Source: Candidatus Nanopelagicales bacterium (GTDB taxonomy: Bacteria; Actinomycetota; Actinomycetes; S36-B12; UBA5976). From it: a DNA stretch of 11,439 bases. The stretch spans positions 1-11,439 of the forward strand of contig JAURLB010000102.1 of assembly GCA_030831445.1 (NCBI GenBank). The letters are read 5' to 3'. Below are positions 1-6,585 of the stretch, piece after piece (the stretch's first letter is position 1; every line of letters begins with the position of its first letter). The position numbers were made by a program, and so were the translations under genes. Under the pieces are notes generated by a model. The model was not told where the DNA came from, did no database searches, and worked only from the letters and a program-made list of their open reading frames with translations.

Positions 1-2522
1 CCCCAGCCGTCAGTACCTAAGGTTGCAAAATCAGTAGGTACCCAATTTCGGATTTGATCTTGAACTGCGCGCATCCAGTCGCTTACAGCAATCACTGGCC
101 CTTGGGTTGAGGAAAGTCGTTCTGTCACATATGCAGTTTTTCTGTCATGTGGATTGAGGAGATTGTGCTTGTCAATCTGCAGCCCATCTCGACGAAGTTC
201 ATTCCACGAGGTGACAGACCAGACATCTGCTGCAACATTCCACTCTTCAAGCAGAAGTCGTTGCGCTTCAAGCGCCCAGTTGATTGCAACACCTGATGCC
301 AATACCTGGGCTCGAAGTCCATCATTTCGGGATGCAGGTGCGTAGAGGTGCATACCTTTCAAAATTCCTTCAACATCTACATTCTCAGGTGCTGCTGGCT
401 GAACATATGGTTCGTTATACACAGTGATGTAGTAGAAAACATTTTCTGGATTCTCACCGTACATCCGGCGAAGTCCATCTTTGAAAATGTAGGCAAGTTC
501 AAATCCGTACGCCGGGTCGTAGGCAACGACACCAGGATTCGTGGATGCAAGCAGGTGCGAGTGGCCATCGTTATGTTGTAACCCTTCACCCATCAGTGTC
601 GTTCGACCTGCTGTTGCGCCAAACGTGAAGCCGCGGGTCATCTGATCCATTGCAAGCCAGAACGAATCTGCAGTGCGCTGGAAACCAAACATGGAGTAGA
701 AGATGTAGACGGGAATCATTGCAACACCATGCGTTGAATACGACGTACCGGCTGCTACGAATGAAGCAACTGATCCCGCTTCATTAATGCCTTCATGCAA
801 GATTTGACCAGATGTGCTCTCTTTGTAGGAGAGCATGAGATCTTTGTCGACGGGTGTGTATTGCTGTCCATGTGGTGAATAAATTTTGAGAGTTGGGAAA
901 ATTGAATCCATACCAAACGTACGTGCTTCATCTGGAATGATTGGCACAAAGTGGGCACCAAGACCTTCAATTTTTGTAAGGTCTTTAAGTAGTCGAACAA
1001 ATGCCATCGTGGTAGCGACATTCTGATTTCCAGATCCGCGCAAAATGACTTCGTAATCTTCATCTTTAGGTTGGATGAGGGCTGGAGCATTGGAATTTCG
1101 ACGTGGTAATGAACCTCCAAGTGAATCTCTCCGCGCTTTCAAATAGGCAGCTACATCTGAGTCATCTTCAGGCTTGTAGTACGGCGGAAGATAAGGATCG
1201 AGTTGTTCGTCGCTAATTGGAATGCGCAACGTGTCGCGGAAGTCTTTCAAATCTTCAAGGGACATTTTCTTCATTTGATGTGTTGCATTTCGTCCAGCAA
1301 AGTGAGATCCAAGTTTCCAACCCTTGACTGTTTTCGCCAAAATAACTGTGGGCTGACCCTTATGTTCCATTGCTGCCTTGTATGCCGCATACACCTTGAT
1401 GTAATCATGGCCACCGCGTTGTAATGCCCAGAGTTCATCGTCTGTCATATGTTCAACAAGTGCCTTCGTGCGAGGGTCTTTATTGAAGAAATTCTCGCGC
1501 AAATAAGCGCCATTGGATGCGCGAATGGTTTGGAAGTCGCCATCGAGGGTGTTATTCATGAGTGCAATGAGTGCGCCATCAACATCTTTTGCGAGCAACT
1601 CATCCCAGCCGCGTCCCCATACAACTTTGAGAACATTCCAACCAGCACCACGGAAAATCGCTTCGAGTTCCTGAATGATTTTGCCGTTACCGCGCACTGG
1701 CCCATCGAGTCGTTGCAAGTTACAGTTAATAACAAAAGTCAGATTGTCGAGTTTTTCTCGCGACGCTAATCCAATCGCACCAAGGGATTCAACTTCGTCT
1801 ACTTCACCGTCACCCAAAAATGCCCACACATGCTGATCTGACGTATCTTTGATGCCACGGTTATGAAGATAACGATTGAAGCGTGCCTGGTAAATCGCAT
1901 GGAGTGGTCCAAGCCCCATTGAAACAGTTGGGAACTGCCAAAAATCTGGCATGAGGCGAGGATGCGGATATGACGATACTGAACCTGATGGATGAGAAAG
2001 TTCTTGACGAAAACCATTGAGGTCTTCTTCGTTCAACCGACCTTCAAGAAATGCTCGGGCATAAATACCTGGACTGGCGTGACCTTGAAAAAAGATTTGA
2101 TCGCCACCACCTGCATGATCAATTCCACGAAAGAAATGATTGAAACCAACTTCATACAATGTTGCGGCAGATGCATAAGTTGAGATATGGCCACCGACTG
2201 AAAGACCTGGACGCTGCGCTCGATGCACCATGATTGCAGCATTCCAACGGATGTAGGAACGGATACGCGCTTCCATAACTTCGTCGCCGGGATATGCAGG
2301 TTCGTCTGCTGGCGCAATCGTGTTGATGTAATCAGTGCTACGAACACCTGGAACTCCAAGATGAGTACGTCCCGAATGACGTAGAAGTTCGAGCATCACT
2401 GTTCGCGCACGAGTGACTCCTTTTTCGGCAGCCAGTGCGTCGAGCGATTCAAGCCATTCTTTGGTTTCTTCTGGGTCGGTATCGATGTATTGGCTTGGGA
2501 TTCCGAAGTCATTGTCGCTCAT
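1..2522 (-). CDS. aceE: Pyruvate dehydrogenase E1 component, homodimeric type (partial, C-terminus off window)
   Basis: This is the thiamine-diphosphate-dependent E1 of the pyruvate dehydrogenase complex. It decarboxylates pyruvate and passes the acetyl group to the lipoyl domains of E2, feeding acetyl-CoA to the TCA cycle. The frame is open from ATG at 2522-2520 to the left edge, giving 840 visible codons; family members are near 890-920 residues, so about 50-80 are missing. Hallmarks in order: the [20 protein letters not shown] segment (about 110-129), the ThDP/Mg motif GDGEVDE (237-243) ending in [16 protein letters not shown] (266-281), and, in the second half, [20 protein letters not shown]. 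The visible end, GTDGW, matches the conserved TDGFG-type turn of the C-terminal domain. A purine-rich AAAGGA lies 4 bases before the ATG and supports this start. It is divergent from the DUF3052 gene, which I know as a neighbour of aceE in other actinobacteria. I saw no frameshift. Family identity is very secure. Confidence 0.97.
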   Translation of the reverse strand, partial: MSDNDFGIPSQYIDTDPEETKEWLESLDALAAEKGVTRARTVMLELLRHSGRTHLGVPGVRSTDYINTIAPADEPAYPGDEVMEARIRSYIRWNAAIMVHRAQRPGLSVGGHISTYASAATLYEVGFNHFFRGIDHAGGGDQIFFQGHASPGIYARAFLEGRLNEEDLNGFRQELSHPSGSVSSYPHPRLMPDFWQFPTVSMGLGPLHAIYQARFNRYLHNRGIKDTSDQHVWAFLGDGEVDEVESLGAIGLASREKLDNLTFVINCNLQRLDGPVRGNGKIIQELEAIFRGAGWNVLKVVWGRGWDELLAKDVDGALIALMNNTLDGDFQTIRASNGAYLRENFFNKDPRTKALVEHMTDDELWALQRGGHDYIKVYAAYKAAMEHKGQPTVILAKTVKGWKLGSHFAGRNATHQMKKMSLEDLKDFRDTLRIPISDEQLDPYLPPYYKPEDDSDVAAYLKARRDSLGGSLPRRNSNAPALIQPKDEDYEVILRGSGNQNVATTMAFVRLLKDLTKIEGLGAHFVPIIPDEARTFGMDSIFPTLKIYSPHGQQYTPVDKDLMLSYKESTSGQILHEGINEAGSVASFVAAGTSYSTHGVAMIPVYIFYSMFGFQRTADSFWLAMDQMTRGFTFGATAGRTTLMGEGLQHNDGHSHLLASTNPGVVAYDPAYGFELAYIFKDGLRRMYGENPENVFYYITVYNEPYVQPAAPENVDVEGILKGMHLYAPASRNDGLRAQVLASGVAINWALEAQRLLLEEWNVAADVWSVTSWNELRRDGLQIDKHNLLNPHDRKTAYVTERLSSTQGPVIAVSDWMRAVQDQIRNWVPTDFATLGTDGW

Positions 2523-2526
2523 GGCG

Positions 2527-2532
2527 TCCTTT
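2527..2532 (-). promoter_or_regulatory. Ribosome binding site of aceE
   Basis: AAAGGA on the minus strand, separated from the ATG by four bases (CGCC). It decides the aceE start and contrasts with several other genes here that have no Shine-Dalgarno sequence. Confidence 0.6.
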
Positions 2533-2554
2533 TCATACGGGTGCTATCTGCCTC

Positions 2555-2689
2555 GTGGGTGGTGCTGCAGCGTGCCCATTTTCCCACATCGACAGGTGGG
2601 TGTCCAAGTGGAGGTCAGATTGAGCAGAAGTAACCAAATCTTGCTGAAATGCGGCTTGAAAGTTGCTAATTTGCCCACAACCTAGTGGG
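2555..2689. repeat. Repeated CCCAC/GTGGG elements in the aceE-DUF3052 divergent region
   Basis: The 175-base gap between the two divergent start codons carries five copies of one pentamer, counting both orientations: GTGGG 2555-2559, CCCAC 2583-2587, GTGGG 2596-2600, CCCAC 2674-2678 and GTGGG 2685-2689. Two pairs form inverted repeats: 2583-2600 with an 8-base spacer and 2674-2689 with a 6-base spacer. The second pair ends 8 bases before the DUF3052 start. They could be operator half-sites or mRNA hairpins. The pentamer is short, so chance is possible, and I do not recognise a regulator for it. Confidence 0.35.
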
Positions 2690-2697
2690 ATACGCTC

Positions 2698-3114
2698 GTG
2701 CAAAATTCGCCGGCGACGAATCTCGTCTCGAGCTTAGGTATTTCTCCATCCTCAATGGTTCTGGAAATCGGCTATGACAACGACTGCTCCGAAGAGGTGC
2801 GCAGCGCATTCATCGAAGCTTCAGGTAATGAATTAGTTGATGAAGATTTTTCAGATGCAGTTGATGCTGTCATTGTGTGGTTTAGAAATGATGATGATGA
2901 CTTAGTTGAGTTGTTGATGGATGCAATTGCGCCTTTGACCGAAAATGGCGTGATTTGGCTGATGACACCAAAGCCGAATCAAGAAGGTCATGTTGAGCCG
3001 GCCGACATTGCAGATGCGGCACCTTCGGCTGGACTTCAAGTGACAAAAACGCTCAGTGCATCCAAAACCTGGCAAGGAACTCGATTAGTGACCAGAAAAG
3101 TAGGCAAACGCTAG
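2698..3114 (+). CDS. DUF3052 family protein
   Basis: A 138-residue acidic soluble protein of the actinobacterial DUF3052 family; I know of no established biochemical function. Recognition rests on the conserved segments LEIGYDND (about 22-29), NELVDEDFSD (about 44-53), AVIVWFRNDD (about 57-66), APLTENGVIWLMTPKP (about 78-93) and the EPADIADAAPSAGLQ stretch (about 100-114). The GTG at 2698 is preferred over the ATG at 2755, because relatives have a similar N-terminal stretch (NPA...LG) before the EIGYD motif. No Shine-Dalgarno sequence is obvious. Its TAG stop overlaps the GTG of the next gene by one base (TAGTG), so the two are probably translationally coupled. Placement between aceE and an AhpE-type peroxiredoxin matches the Mycobacterium tuberculosis order (aceE, Rv2239c, ahpE) as I remember it. 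A link to pyruvate dehydrogenase or redox control is inference from position only. Confidence 0.9.
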   Translation: MQNSPATNLVSSLGISPSSMVLEIGYDNDCSEEVRSAFIEASGNELVDEDFSDAVDAVIVWFRNDDDDLVELLMDAIAPLTENGVIWLMTPKPNQEGHVEPADIADAAPSAGLQVTKTLSASKTWQGTRLVTRKVGKR

Positions 3115-3572
3115 TGTTACTGACGATCGGAGATGCAGCACCGAATTTCACCCTCAAGAGCTCAGATGCACAGAACGTTTCCTTAGAAGATTTCCGCGGA
3201 AAGAAAGTACTTCTAGTCTTCTACCCATTTTCGTTCACAGGTATTTGCACCGCTGAACTGTGTGCAATTCGAGACAACGAAAATAACTTTCTGGACGAAG
3301 ACACTGTCGTCATCTCAATTTCATGTGATTCTCACTATGTGTTGCAAAACTTCAAGAACCAAGAAAATTTCACTCATATCTTGCTGTCGGACTTTTGGCC
3401 ACATGGTGAAGTGAGCCGTGTTTATGGGGTTTTCAATGAAGAGCGTGGCATGGCTATTCGAGGGTCGTTCCTGATAGATCAAACAGGAATTCTTCGCTGG
3501 TACGTCATCAACCAACCGGGCGATGCTCGTTCAACCAGTGCCTATGCGGAGGCACTGAAGGCCATCGGGTAA
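3114..3572 (+). CDS. ahpE: AhpE-type thioredoxin-fold peroxiredoxin
   Basis: A 152-residue peroxiredoxin (AhpC/TSA family, AhpE branch) that reduces hydrogen peroxide, organic peroxides or peroxynitrite in the cytoplasm. The length equals M. tuberculosis AhpE (153). The active site is FTGICTAELC: Thr42 and peroxidatic Cys45, with Arg116 in AIRGSF completing the Thr/Cys/Arg triad. The block LLSDFWPHGEVSRVYGVFNE (about 90-109) is almost the AhpE signature. A second cysteine, Cys50, sits in a C-X4-C arrangement; M. tuberculosis AhpE has Asp there and works as a 1-Cys enzyme. Cys71 is also present. The GTG start overlaps the DUF3052 stop by one base, indicating one mRNA. The reductant (thioredoxin, mycoredoxin/mycothiol or other) cannot be read from the sequence. 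Confidence 0.93.
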   Translation: MLLTIGDAAPNFTLKSSDAQNVSLEDFRGKKVLLVFYPFSFTGICTAELCAIRDNENNFLDEDTVVISISCDSHYVLQNFKNQENFTHILLSDFWPHGEVSRVYGVFNEERGMAIRGSFLIDQTGILRWYVINQPGDARSTSAYAEALKAIG

Positions 3573-3586
3573 CCTTCCGCCCCCTC

Positions 3587-3660
3587 GGGCGTGTAGCTCA
3601 GTTGGTTAGAGCACCGGTCTTACAAACCGGTGGTCGGGGGTTCGAGTCCCTCCGCGCCCA
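3587..3660 (+). tRNA. tRNA-Val (anticodon UAC)
   Basis: A complete 74-base cloverleaf with CCA encoded at 3661-3663. The acceptor stem GGGCGTG pairs with CGCGCCC (one G-U pair), with discriminator A3660. The D arm is GCTC...GAGC. The anticodon stem CCGGT/ACCGG closes the loop CTTACAA, giving TAC (reads GUA and probably other GUN codons). The T arm GGGGG-TTCGAGT-CCCTC carries the universal TTCGA loop. It lies 14 bases after the peroxiredoxin stop and its CCA ends 14 bases before the GTG of the Nif3-like gene, so it is probably processed from a longer transcript or transcribed from a promoter inside the end of ahpE. Confidence 0.97.
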
Positions 3661-3677
3661 CCAACCACAATTGACCT

Positions 3678-4454
3678 GTGTCGACAAACCTTAAAACTCT
3701 GATGGCGCTCTTGAACCAACTCTATCCACCAGAACTGGCAAGCGAATGGGATTCCATCGGCATCATCCACGGAAAGAAATCGCAAAAGATTTCTGGAATC
3801 TTGTTATGCGTTGACATAACACCAGAGACATTTGCCGAAGCACTTGAACGTGGCTGCGATGCAATCGTCTCGCATCATCCACTCTACTTAGAAGATGAAT
3901 ACGAATTTGAGTACAAAACTCGCATCATCAATGAAGCGAGAGATAAAGAAATGGCACTCATCAATTGCCATACAAATGCTGACGCGATGAATCCTGGCGT
4001 TAGCGATGCACTTGCCGAAGTGCTTGGCATCAAACATCTCAAAGTTCTCGATCCACTCAGTAACAACCGATTTGGAATTGGACGAATTGGAGACAGTGCG
4101 CACATGAGTTATGCAGAATTCGTAGCCCATGTGCAACGGGCTATTCCAAACAGCGTAGTTCGATGGAGCGCAGAAGTGGCTCCTGTCATCAAGCGGGTAG
4201 CTCTTTGTGCAGGGTCAGGCGCTTCGCTCCTTTCATCAGTGCGTGCAACGGATGCTGATGTGTATGTGACGAGTGACCTGAAGCATCACGCCGTCAGTGA
4301 ACACTTGGCTGAAGGTGGATGCGCTCTCATAGATATTGATCACGGGGTTTCTGAGTCTCTGTACTTAACCGGACTCAAGCGTTCATTAGAAGAGGTGCTG
4401 GATGCCGATATCTTCGTGAGCAAATTGCCTTTTAGTACGTGGGTAGCACAATAA
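3678..4454 (+). CDS. Nif3-like dinuclear metal center protein (NIF3/DUF34, YbgI family)
   Basis: A 258-residue member of the NIF3/DUF34 family, which forms toroidal hexamers with a two-metal site. It is often annotated as GTP cyclohydrolase 1 type 2, but the physiological role is unsettled. Metal-ligand motifs are intact: SHHPLY (His66, His67), INCHTNAD (His98, Asp102) and, near the C-terminus, DHGVSE (His222, Glu226). The N-terminal PPELASEWDSIG stretch is the usual family opening. GTG at 3678 gives an N-terminus that aligns with relatives; ATG at 3702 (MALLNQ) is a possible alternative. Neither has a clear Shine-Dalgarno sequence. A TTGACC (3671-3676) followed at 15 bases by TAAAAC (3692-3697) could be a weak promoter that would favour the later start. 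Four bases separate it from the next gene, a Nif3/zinc-ribbon pairing I know from other actinobacteria. Confidence 0.93.
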   Translation: MSTNLKTLMALLNQLYPPELASEWDSIGIIHGKKSQKISGILLCVDITPETFAEALERGCDAIVSHHPLYLEDEYEFEYKTRIINEARDKEMALINCHTNADAMNPGVSDALAEVLGIKHLKVLDPLSNNRFGIGRIGDSAHMSYAEFVAHVQRAIPNSVVRWSAEVAPVIKRVALCAGSGASLLSSVRATDADVYVTSDLKHHAVSEHLAEGGCALIDIDHGVSESLYLTGLKRSLEEVLDADIFVSKLPFSTWVAQ

Positions 4455-4458
4455 CCCT

Positions 4459-5196
4459 ATGGCCGAATATTCGGAAGACGACTTTCTCTCATTGCTCGAC
4501 GTGAGTGAGATTGATAAGCGTCTAAGCCAACTAGATTTTCAACGAACTCATCTCCCCGAAGCCATAGCGCTCAATGAGGTCAATGCTCGTGCTCGCGACC
4601 TTCACGTGCGATCTGTTGAACTTGCTTCCGAATTGGTCGAATTGCGAGACGCTGTTACAAAGGCTGAAATTGATGTGGAGCAAGTTGAAGCTCGGATGGC
4701 GAAGGATCAGGCACTCCTTGATGCAGGGTCGATAAGTGACTCGAAGCAATTGCTTGAGTTGCAGCATGAACTTGAAAATTTAGAAAAGAGAAAGCGAGAA
4801 TTAGAAGACATTGAACTTGAGGCTCTTGCTCTCGTAGAAGAATGTCAACATCAACTACAAGATATTCAAACCCAATCAGTTGCAGCGGATGAAGAACTGG
4901 AAAATGCGAAATCAGCCCTAGAACAATCCATCCATGCATTAGATCAAGAAATTCAAACACTACACACCAAGCGAACTGCCAATTTAGATTCGCTCGATGA
5001 AAATTTAAGAAATCTGTACGTGAAGATAAAAACTGATCGCGCAATCGGCGCTGCCAAACTCAATGGAAGTAAATGCGACAGCTGTCATTTAGAGCTTAGA
5101 GGTGCTGAGTTATCGGATATCAAAAAACTTCCAGTGACAGAGCTTGTGCGATGTCCTGAATGTAGTGTGATTCTCATACGGGTGGAACGTGCTTAG
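4459..5196 (+). CDS. Coiled-coil protein with C-terminal C4 zinc ribbon (DUF164/zf-RING_7 family)
   Basis: A 245-residue cytoplasmic protein. Residues about 10-190 are heptad-rich, dominated by Glu, Leu, Lys, Gln and Ala, and should form a long antiparallel coiled coil. Residues about 205-240 hold a zinc ribbon with two CxxC knuckles, CDSC and CPEC, joined by the typical HLELRGAELSDIKKL linker. The family is common in bacteria and is thought to bind nucleic acid or act as a scaffold, but no activity is established. ATG at 4459 is four bases after the Nif3 stop. The 3' end overlaps the RNase HI start by eight bases, so all three genes belong to one operon. Identity as this family is secure; function is unknown. 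Confidence 0.92.
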   Translation: MAEYSEDDFLSLLDVSEIDKRLSQLDFQRTHLPEAIALNEVNARARDLHVRSVELASELVELRDAVTKAEIDVEQVEARMAKDQALLDAGSISDSKQLLELQHELENLEKRKRELEDIELEALALVEECQHQLQDIQTQSVAADEELENAKSALEQSIHALDQEIQTLHTKRTANLDSLDENLRNLYVKIKTDRAIGAAKLNGSKCDSCHLELRGAELSDIKKLPVTELVRCPECSVILIRVERA

Positions 5197-5632
5197 ACAC
5201 ATTTTGTATGCGGATGGCGCATCGCGAGGAAACCCTGGACCTGCGGCTTACGGATCACTCGTACTCAATCACGAAGGTGAAGTAGTTGCTGAACTTGCAG
5301 GTTACCTTGATGTTGCAACAAACAACTTTGCTGAATACTACGGATTAATAACAGGGCTTGAATTCCTGCACACTATTTCAGCCCCGCCACTCATCGAAAT
5401 TCGGATGGATTCGAAACTCGTCGTAGAACAGATGTCAGGAAATTGGAAAGTGAAACATCCCGATATGAGAGCACTTGCACTCACGGCTCGCGATTTGTTG
5501 CAACCATTTTCACCGACGTTTGTCTGGATTCCCCGTGAAGAAAATTCAAAAGCAGATGCTCTGGCCAATGAGGCTCTGGACAATGCGGCCAACGGGTTAC
5601 TCCATCCAATAGTTCGACGTTACACAAGTTAA
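5189..5632 (+). CDS. Ribonuclease HI family protein (stand-alone domain)
   Basis: A 147-residue RNase H-fold protein expected to cut the RNA strand of RNA-DNA hybrids. All four acidic active-site positions are visible: Asp9 in YADGASRGNPGPA, Glu49 in NNFAEYYGL, Asp74 in RMDSKLVVEQ and Asp123 in NSKADALANEA. GTG at 5189 lies inside the last codons of the zinc-ribbon gene (8-base overlap) and is the only sensible start, since the RHILYADG strand follows at once. In mycobacteria the related protein (Rv2228c) carries a C-terminal phosphoglycerate-mutase-like phosphatase domain. Here the protein ends after the RNase H domain and the sequence downstream is noncoding, so that domain is absent. It is the last gene of the nif3 / zinc-ribbon operon. 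Confidence 0.92.
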   Translation: MLRHILYADGASRGNPGPAAYGSLVLNHEGEVVAELAGYLDVATNNFAEYYGLITGLEFLHTISAPPLIEIRMDSKLVVEQMSGNWKVKHPDMRALALTARDLLQPFSPTFVWIPREENSKADALANEALDNAANGLLHPIVRRYTS

Positions 5633-5692
5633 TAAAATTACGAAATGCCCGAATTACTGTGACAATTTTGAAGTAAATTTACGAAAAAAATC

Positions 5693-5721
5693 TTGAAAGT
5701 TTTGAGTTTCCGTATTAGACA
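5693..5721 (+). promoter_or_regulatory. Candidate promoter upstream of a structured noncoding segment
   Basis: TTGAAA (5693-5698), a 17-base spacer and TAGACA (5716-5721). The monooxygenase promoter in this window is TTGAAA-N17-TAGACT, so this differs by one base. Initiation would fall near 5728. The last base of the -10 is A rather than T, which weakens it. Confidence 0.35.
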
Positions 5722-5727
5722 CTCCCT

Positions 5728-5870
5728 GCGAAACAAGACTTCCGCCACTTCTAGAGCGTACCCGCTCGGAGCGATTGCCTCGGTCGCAATCCAGGTCCCC
5801 ACCTGTTGGTAAGTGTCGTTCGCACCGAAGGTCCGCCGCTGAAAAAAGTGAGCGGACCTTCACCTTTTGG
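5728..5870 (+). ncRNA. Candidate structured small RNA or 3' UTR ending in an intrinsic terminator
   Basis: No coding gene lies between the RNase HI stop (5632) and rnpB (5901). The first part, to about 5700, is A/T-rich. The second part carries consecutive perfect hairpins on the plus strand: GAGCG-TACC-CGCTC (5754-5767), GATTGC-N7-GCAATC (5773-5791) and CAGGT-CCCC-ACCTG (5792-5805), followed by the strong terminator stem at 5827-5861. A plausible promoter sits just upstream. This could be an independent RNA of about 140 bases or simply the long 3' end of the RNase HI operon. It does not match 6S, SRP, tmRNA, 6C or a riboswitch class that I recognise. Confidence 0.35.
5827..5868 (+). terminator. 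Intrinsic terminator upstream of rnpB
   Basis: GAAGGTCCGC (5827-5836) and GCGGACCTTC (5852-5861) are perfect 10-base inverse complements, and about four more pairs form inside (CGCT/AGTG, with a bulged A and one G-U pair). The U-run is short: ACC then TTTT at 5865-5868. The minus strand has no T-run after the stem, so it works in the plus direction, ending the nif3 / zinc-ribbon / RNase HI transcript or the candidate small RNA. Confidence 0.7.
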
Positions 5871-5894
5871 AATTACGAATCTCAAGGCTATGCT
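5867..5894 (+). promoter_or_regulatory. Promoter of rnpB
   Basis: TTGGAA (5867-5872), a 16-base spacer and TATGCT (5889-5894). The first base of helix P1 is six bases after the -10, the expected place for initiation. The -35 element overlaps the T-run of the preceding terminator. Confidence 0.55.
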
Positions 5895-5900
5895 CATCCC

Positions 5901-6263
5901 GACGAGTGAATCAGATGAACGCAGTTTCGACTGAGGAAAGTCCGGGCTCCAAAGAGTGCAGTGGTGGGTAATACCCACCCAGAGTGATCTGCGGGAAAGT
6001 GCCACAGAAAAAATACCGCCAAGCAATTGGTAAGGGTGAAAAGGTGGTGTAAGAGACCACCGCACACAGGGTGACTTGTGTGGCATGGCAAACCCCACTG
6101 GGAGCAAGGTCAAGAGGGTGGCAACACCTGTGTGAATGTACTGACAATGTCAGGGGAGTGTTACTCGCACGAATTCACGGGTAGACCGCATGACAATTGT
6201 GGTGACGCAATTGCAAGATAGATGTTCATCCGCGACAGAACCCGGCTTATCGATTCACTCGTC
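5901..6263 (+). ncRNA. rnpB: RNase P RNA (bacterial class A)
   Basis: The catalytic RNA of RNase P, which removes the 5' leader from tRNA precursors such as the tRNA-Val here. The ends are defined by a perfect 12-base helix P1: GACGAGTGAATC (5901-5912) with GATTCACTCGTC (6252-6263). P2 is GATGAAC (5914-5920) with GTTCATC (6224-6230). The P4 strands are the universal GAGGAAAGTCCGGGCTCC (5933-5950) and ACAGAACCCGGCTTAT (6235-6250). The core AGGGTGAAAAGGTGG (from 6033) and a hairpin GGTGGT/ACCACC (6043-6061) follow the family pattern. GGGTAGACC (6179-6187) contains the L15-type GGU motif that binds the tRNA 3' CCA. The length of about 363 bases is normal. The 3' end is only four bases from the stop of the convergent SMR gene, and no separate terminator is evident. 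Confidence 0.97.
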
Positions 6264-6267
6264 ACTT

Positions 6268-6585
6268 TTATTTGCTATTGAGATTGAGAACAATCACGCC
6301 AACAATAATTATCACCATACCAAGTAATGCTTGTTTTGAAAGTGCTTGTCCAAACAGAAAGTATGCACCTACAGTTGCGCCAACGATGCCAAGCCCTGAC
6401 CAAATGGCGTAGGTGACACCAACCGGAATTGTTTTAAGAGTTTGGCTCATTAAGAAGAATGCGGTCAGATAGCCGACAACAACAATCAACGATGGTATGA
6501 GCTTGCTCATTCCGTCACTTGCTTTCAATGCAAGGGTGCCTATGACTTCACTCACGATCGCTAACCCCAAATACAGCCAGGCCAC
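6268..6585 (-). CDS. Small multidrug resistance (SMR) family efflux transporter
   Basis: A 105-residue integral membrane protein with four predicted helices (about 3-22, 33-52, 58-77 and 86-103). SMR proteins act as antiparallel dimers exchanging protons for cationic drugs or other small cations. The essential membrane glutamate is Glu13 in IVSEVIGTLALK (EmrE Glu14). The third helix has TYAIWSGLGIVGA, with the substrate-site Tyr and Trp, followed by FGQ. This resembles Qac/EmrE subtype members more than guanidinium exporters, but the substrate is not provable here. The GTG start overlaps the TAG of the hydrolase by one base (TAGTG), making it the last gene of a coupled operon. The TAA at 6268-6270 lies head-on to rnpB. 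Confidence 0.93.
   Translation of the reverse strand: MAWLYLGLAIVSEVIGTLALKASDGMSKLIPSLIVVVGYLTAFFLMSQTLKTIPVGVTYAIWSGLGIVGATVGAYFLFGQALSKQALLGMVIIIVGVIVLNLNSK

Noticed and set aside
125..2359. Several reading frames of 60-120 codons on both strands in the first 2.4 kb
   Set aside because: They are out of frame with a continuous aceE frame that runs from 2522 to the left edge and shows the conserved E1 motifs throughout.
2555..2689. Repeated pentamers considered as a CRISPR or direct-repeat array
   Set aside because: The units are only five bases, irregularly spaced and in mixed orientation; no CRISPR-like repeat exists anywhere in the window.
5654..6147. Minus-strand frames of up to 120 codons opposite rnpB and its upstream region
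   Set aside because: The plus strand here is RNase P RNA with all universal segments; the frames have no recognisable protein features or start context.
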